DNA of 64,000 bases. Source: Parelaphostrongylus tenuis (taxonomy: Eukaryota; Nematoda; Chromadorea; Rhabditida; Metastrongylidae). The notes beneath the pieces were generated by a model, which was not told the DNA's origin, did no database searches, and was given only the letters and a program-made list of their open reading frames with translations. Positions 60,395 to 64,000 of this stretch are shown piece by piece (positions within the stretch are counted from its first letter, which is position 1; each line of letters starts with the position of its first letter). Made by a program: the position numbers and the translations under genes. The stretch spans positions 5,001-69,000 of the forward strand of contig JAHQIW010000263.1 of assembly GCA_019055375.1 (NCBI GenBank), in the 5' to 3' direction.

Positions 60395-60505
60395 GTCCCA
60401 CCCACATGGCTGAGAATCTCGGACAGGCTTCGAACCCACACTCTTAATGGAAGGCGGGACTTACCATGTCTTCCACTACATCAACTGAGGCCATTGCTTT
60501 GCTCT
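60395..60505 (-). mobile_element. tRNA-derived SINE head, minus orientation
   Basis: Minus strand: GGCCTCAGTTGATGTAGTGG and GTGGGTTCGAAGCCTG. It faces the copy at 60143-60240. Confidence 0.55.
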
Positions 60506-60732
60506 TCTCCTAGCCATGCTTTATCTCTCCATTCATGCTATCGGGTTTGAATCCATCCGAGGGGTCCTCCGTTCAGCTCATATCTTAGCATCTTAATTGA
60601 TGTTATTGTTGTGTTTCTCATTAAATCTCACCATGAAGAAGAAGCAACAAATCAAACTTAAAATTCTGTAAAATCCATCAGAGTTAAAAGTTTTTTTTCT
60701 CTTCTTGGCCGACTTAATCACTAACCCGATAG

Positions 60733-60999
60733 TTAATACACACGACCATTTGTAGTTTCATACACCTTTATCTCAGATCCCTGATTTTTACGAACATCAT
60801 TATAGCTTTTATTTGAATGGTCGAGACTCACGAGCACCGTCGCAAATGCGTTGTTTGAAGCATCAGATCGATTCCTGATCAGGTCGGCATCTGGTATCCA
60901 CTTGTGAATAAAATTCATTAACAGAGGATTTGACGAGGGAGCACGTCGACTCACAGTGCTTTTTCGCTTATGCTCATTTCCCCGAAGTTCCCAAACCAT
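60733..60999 (-). CDS. Unassigned hypothetical frame, 88 codons, possible exon
   Basis: Not recognised. Starts MVWELRGNEHKRKSTVSRRA, then NFIHKWIPDADLIRNRSD and FATVLVSLDHSNKSYNDV, ending ETTNGRVY and a stop. The mix of residues is protein-like and there is no repeat signature. No signal peptide or membrane segment. A neighbouring exon could not be linked. Confidence 0.3.
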   Translation of the reverse strand: MVWELRGNEHKRKSTVSRRAPSSNPLLMNFIHKWIPDADLIRNRSDASNNAFATVLVSLDHSNKSYNDVRKNQGSEIKVYETTNGRVY

Positions 61000-63518
61000 T
61001 TTAGGTCATTTACGAACATATTGTCATAGTGGTATGGAGAGGAGAGACATTCACCTAAATTCGTAGCTCATCGTATCAGAGCTCTCTCATGGAGTGGGTT
61101 TTCTTCGAAATCAATGACAGTTTCATCTTTTTTCATTATTTCGTTAAGTTTTCCAACAATAATCTCGATACATTGAAAGTCCCTTCCCGCATTTATTATG
61201 AACTCGTCGGAAAAATAAAGATTGAGAGGGATTTTTGAAGGAAGCTTGAAGGGGATTTTGCATCGTTATTGAGTTTTCAACCATGTGTCGTTCACAATAG
61301 ATCTTCATCTAGCGGTAAAATTGAAACATTTATATTCAAATCAATACGTTCAAAACATTCTAAAATCCACTAAATTGGCTGAAAGCTCGCAGTCTTCCCT
61401 GCATAAACCCATAGAAGAAGTCTTTGATGGGCTCTGATTAGTTCCGAAATTTTTTTTTGGATGAGCGTGATTATATCTATTGTTAAACGGCTGTAGGAGG
61501 TATATCGTACATTTTCTTCCGTCGCCTACGAAAATGAGCTTACTTTATCTATCATGGATTACGAGCTCACTTGTCCAGCGGCGACTCAACTTCGATATAA
61601 TATATCCAACTTCGTGGTTCTACATAATAGTTCTACATAGGTCTACCCTCTATAGACTATCGGATCATAGCGTTAAATCTCTGGCTATAAGTTGATAATA
61701 TAGTTTACTACATAGATGACCCTCCAACTGATTCTAGTAGTGTTGGATCGGAACGAATTGTTGACAAGTATTAGTTCTTACTATGATGATCCTTTTAGAC
61801 CGGCAGAAGATGGTCATTGGCGGACAAATTGGTGAATTTTCGATGACGAGAGTTTCGTCATTGCGTTGATGCATATTGATTTTCCAGGTCATAGACTCTA
61901 TCAGATTAACTAGGGCACTATGCATGGCTTTACCATAACACTGCGAACTCCGATGTATGATAGACTTGTACCAGTCCCATGGGTTCTCAGCAACAATGTA
62001 CTCCCCAGAGCATTTCTGTTTCCGTTGTTTTTGTCCCGTTATAGTGGTGTGTTGGCTACTGGCATACTGTAGGAATCAATTACTCTCGGGCCGTCTCCAC
62101 CAATTGTTGTTGTTGTCGTCGTTACGGGTACTCACATGTCCCTCCGACCTGATTTCTCCACAGAATCCCGCACATGGGGCAGCGCCTCTGATCATTGGTC
62201 ATCAGTGTAGAAGGGGACTCCAAAAATTATGTGTACCATTTTCGTGGCATAAAATACTACTAGAATGACTCTCTCTTCAACACGTCCGGTAACCCAATAA
62301 CGCTAAATAGTCGTTCAATTCGTATACGAACAAATTTGTAGATTATAGAAGTGCCAAGAATCCGGGTTCTTTCCGTTATTTACTAACTACTCCTCCTATA
62401 GACTGTACTGCGCTCGTTTTTTTCTGAACTGCACCGAATCAAAGTTGTTCACCATGCTGACTTCTTGGCCCAGACATAGCCAGAGCATTTAAGGCTGTAC
62501 ATAGTGTTGGGTATGGAAGGGTTTCTAGGATTTCGGGAAGATTTTCCTAGCACAATTGGCTTCTTACTCTATATTAATGATGCTACGTTCAATCAGTTGA
62601 AAGGAGTTGTGCCTGAAAATGGGCTAGATACACAATGACCTTTTATCCAAACGATGGCTTGCTGAGTTGTGTGAGAAAATTGGAAGTTGTCAGATAAATA
62701 ATTTTTCCCAGTGCATTTGTTCTGAAATCATGAGAAACAATGGCAAGCGTAGAAACCTAAAGGGACTGAGCAAAATGTGTATGAGGATGAGGACGGATAT
62801 GGAGCACCAAACTTACTTGGATACTTGGTTGACCCGTCTTCGATGGAATTGCGGTTTCTAGCGAAATTCCTAGTGATTTCTCTTTCGCGAAATTGTTGTC
62901 TATGGCGATGATTTGCTTCAAACATGGTGACGTTCATGAAAAGATTAATACTAGAAGAAGCAGAAATTACAGTGACATATTTCTATGAGAGATGCTCAAG
63001 TCGTGTAATGGTAATGATGCCTGATAGTATTATATACTTTTTAGAAGTTTGATATAGAAGCAAGATCAGTTATAGTGATTCAACACTCAACCGGAGACTG
63101 AGCGTTCTAGCGCACCTTACTCTTGCGATTTACGCACAATTTTTGATGCAAAGCATTTCGTAGGAAGTGACCAAACGTTAAAGTTCACATAGGCTTCAGA
63201 TGAATGAGAAACTTCATGACCCACCGTTTATATTTTCTAGGAACTAGCTGAATGTTTATGATTTGACTTAACACATAACTGAAAACTTTGCTATCATTGA
63301 TCTTGACAAACAAGTAGACCTCAAAAGCGACGGTCATTACTCGATGCTAGGTAGGCTGTAAAGTTCCTCCGTTATAACATATTATTAGCAAAACTAACGT
63401 AAACTTGTAAGCGGTTATTTTCTTTTACTAGGAACACTAACGTAGACTCGCACATGCTATATTCATTTCACCAAGAAGCCAAATTTCGTTGGTAATTTAA
63501 TTCGTGCTCGTCCAGAAA
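61000..63518. other. No gene supported
   Basis: Several 60-103 codon frames on both strands (61480-61695, 61957-62268, 62667-62861) lack motifs. A minus-strand stretch near 62100-62190 encodes CPMCGILWRNQVGGTCEY in one frame, a cysteine pattern that could be a zinc site or chance. No retrotransposon motif recognised. Confidence 0.4.
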
Positions 63519-63616
63519 AATGGCGCATGCGAGGAAAGGGAAGTAACTGTGCACCAGCACAATATCCAAAGAATTACTCGTACCGAAGCACTGTTGACAG
63601 TATATTGGAAACCGAG
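63518..63616 (+). CDS. Possible internal exon of an unidentified gene
   Basis: The stretch begins after GTCCAG (acceptor-like, ending 63517) and ends at GAG|GTATTT. In one phase it encodes KWRMRGKGSNCAPAQYPKNY then SYRSTVDSILETE with no stop. A second phase is also open (EREVTVHQHNIQRITRTEAL). Splice sites at both ends and moderate GC make an exon plausible. The rest of the gene would lie to the right of the window or be unrecognised. Confidence 0.3.
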
Positions 63617-64000
63617 GTATTTATTTTGAAACATTCTTTTTCACTTCAAAGCTATTCAAGCAACTTTTGTGATTTTATAAGTAACAACCGAGTCAAATTC
63701 ACTGAAATAAAATTTGGACAAGTCTGAAGTTTCCCAATATCTTTGCCAATATTTTCAATAGTCACGTTTCGACAATTCAACTTTCTTCGAAATTTGAAAT
63801 TGGTTGCACATAAAAGCTAAATAGAGGACAAAGCGTTTGGCTTTGAAATAATCAAATTCATCAGACATCGTCGACGCTTCGACGACCAACCACTCACAGC
63901 TTGGCTGGTCGTCGCATTAAAAGCATTTTGTTCAGTAATCTGTAAACTGTAATGACGTGGCGAACTAATTTCTTGGGGTCGCTGTCCCATTTTTAGTTTC
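63617..64000. other. No gene; one hairpin
   Basis: A 12-bp stem (CGACGACCAACC, 63880-63891; GGCTGGTCGTCG, 63903-63914; one mismatch) with an 11-base loop is followed by AT-rich sequence. Nothing else recognised. Confidence 0.4.

Noticed and set aside
61480..62280. LTR retrotransposon pol or envelope remnant
   Set aside because: No catalytic, integrase or protease motif could be read in any frame.

Overview
The window looks like the genome of a clade V parasitic nematode, most likely a strongylid (hookworm group). It is AT-rich and gene-poor, with small GT..AG exons split by kilobase introns and many short repeats. The evidence is a levamisole-type nicotinic receptor subunit of UNC-29 type, a meiotic HORMA protein, a Pumilio protein of PUF-8 type, RTE-clade and mariner remnants, tRNA-derived SINEs and short TTAGGC-type telomere-like repeats. 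None of the three genes is a single open frame. Each was rebuilt by hand from splice sites and reading phase.

Layout. 1-1.7 kb: 5' half of a broken RTE-clade retrotransposon on the minus strand, running off the left edge, followed by a SINE with a long G run. 2.8-5.4 kb (+): HORMA-domain meiotic axis protein, lacking its first exon(s). 5.4-25.5 kb: about 20 kb of mostly non-coding DNA with a tandem duplication, SINEs, a 1-kb inverted-repeat element, one plausible small ORF (10.7 kb) and one doubtful Thr-rich reading frame (21.8 kb). 25.5-43 kb (-): a nearly complete unc-29-like acetylcholine receptor gene of at least 12 coding exons, its introns filled with inverted-repeat elements; a tRNA-Leu(UAG) gene lies in its 5'-most mapped intron. 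43-48.5 kb: repeats, including a second piggyBac-like MITE and a SINE inverted dimer. 48.5-56.8 kb (-): a complete 12-exon PUF gene of about 550 codons whose introns hold two mariner remnants, an internally deleted mariner and one MITE. 57.1-59 kb: a diverged tandem array of ~0.2-0.3 kb units. 59.8-60.05 kb: a GC-rich minisatellite. 60-64 kb: SINE pieces and unassigned short ORFs or exons.

The three genes show no sign of being an operon: strands differ and gaps are large. Two of them (HORMA, PUF) belong to families with germline or meiotic roles, and the third is a muscle receptor subunit and drug target. The most notable non-gene content is a set of inverted-repeat (foldback/MITE) families, one carrying a tRNA-like Pol III core between its inverted arms. 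I found no clear evidence of a wholly new protein system; the best leads are these repeat architectures and a few unassigned exons.
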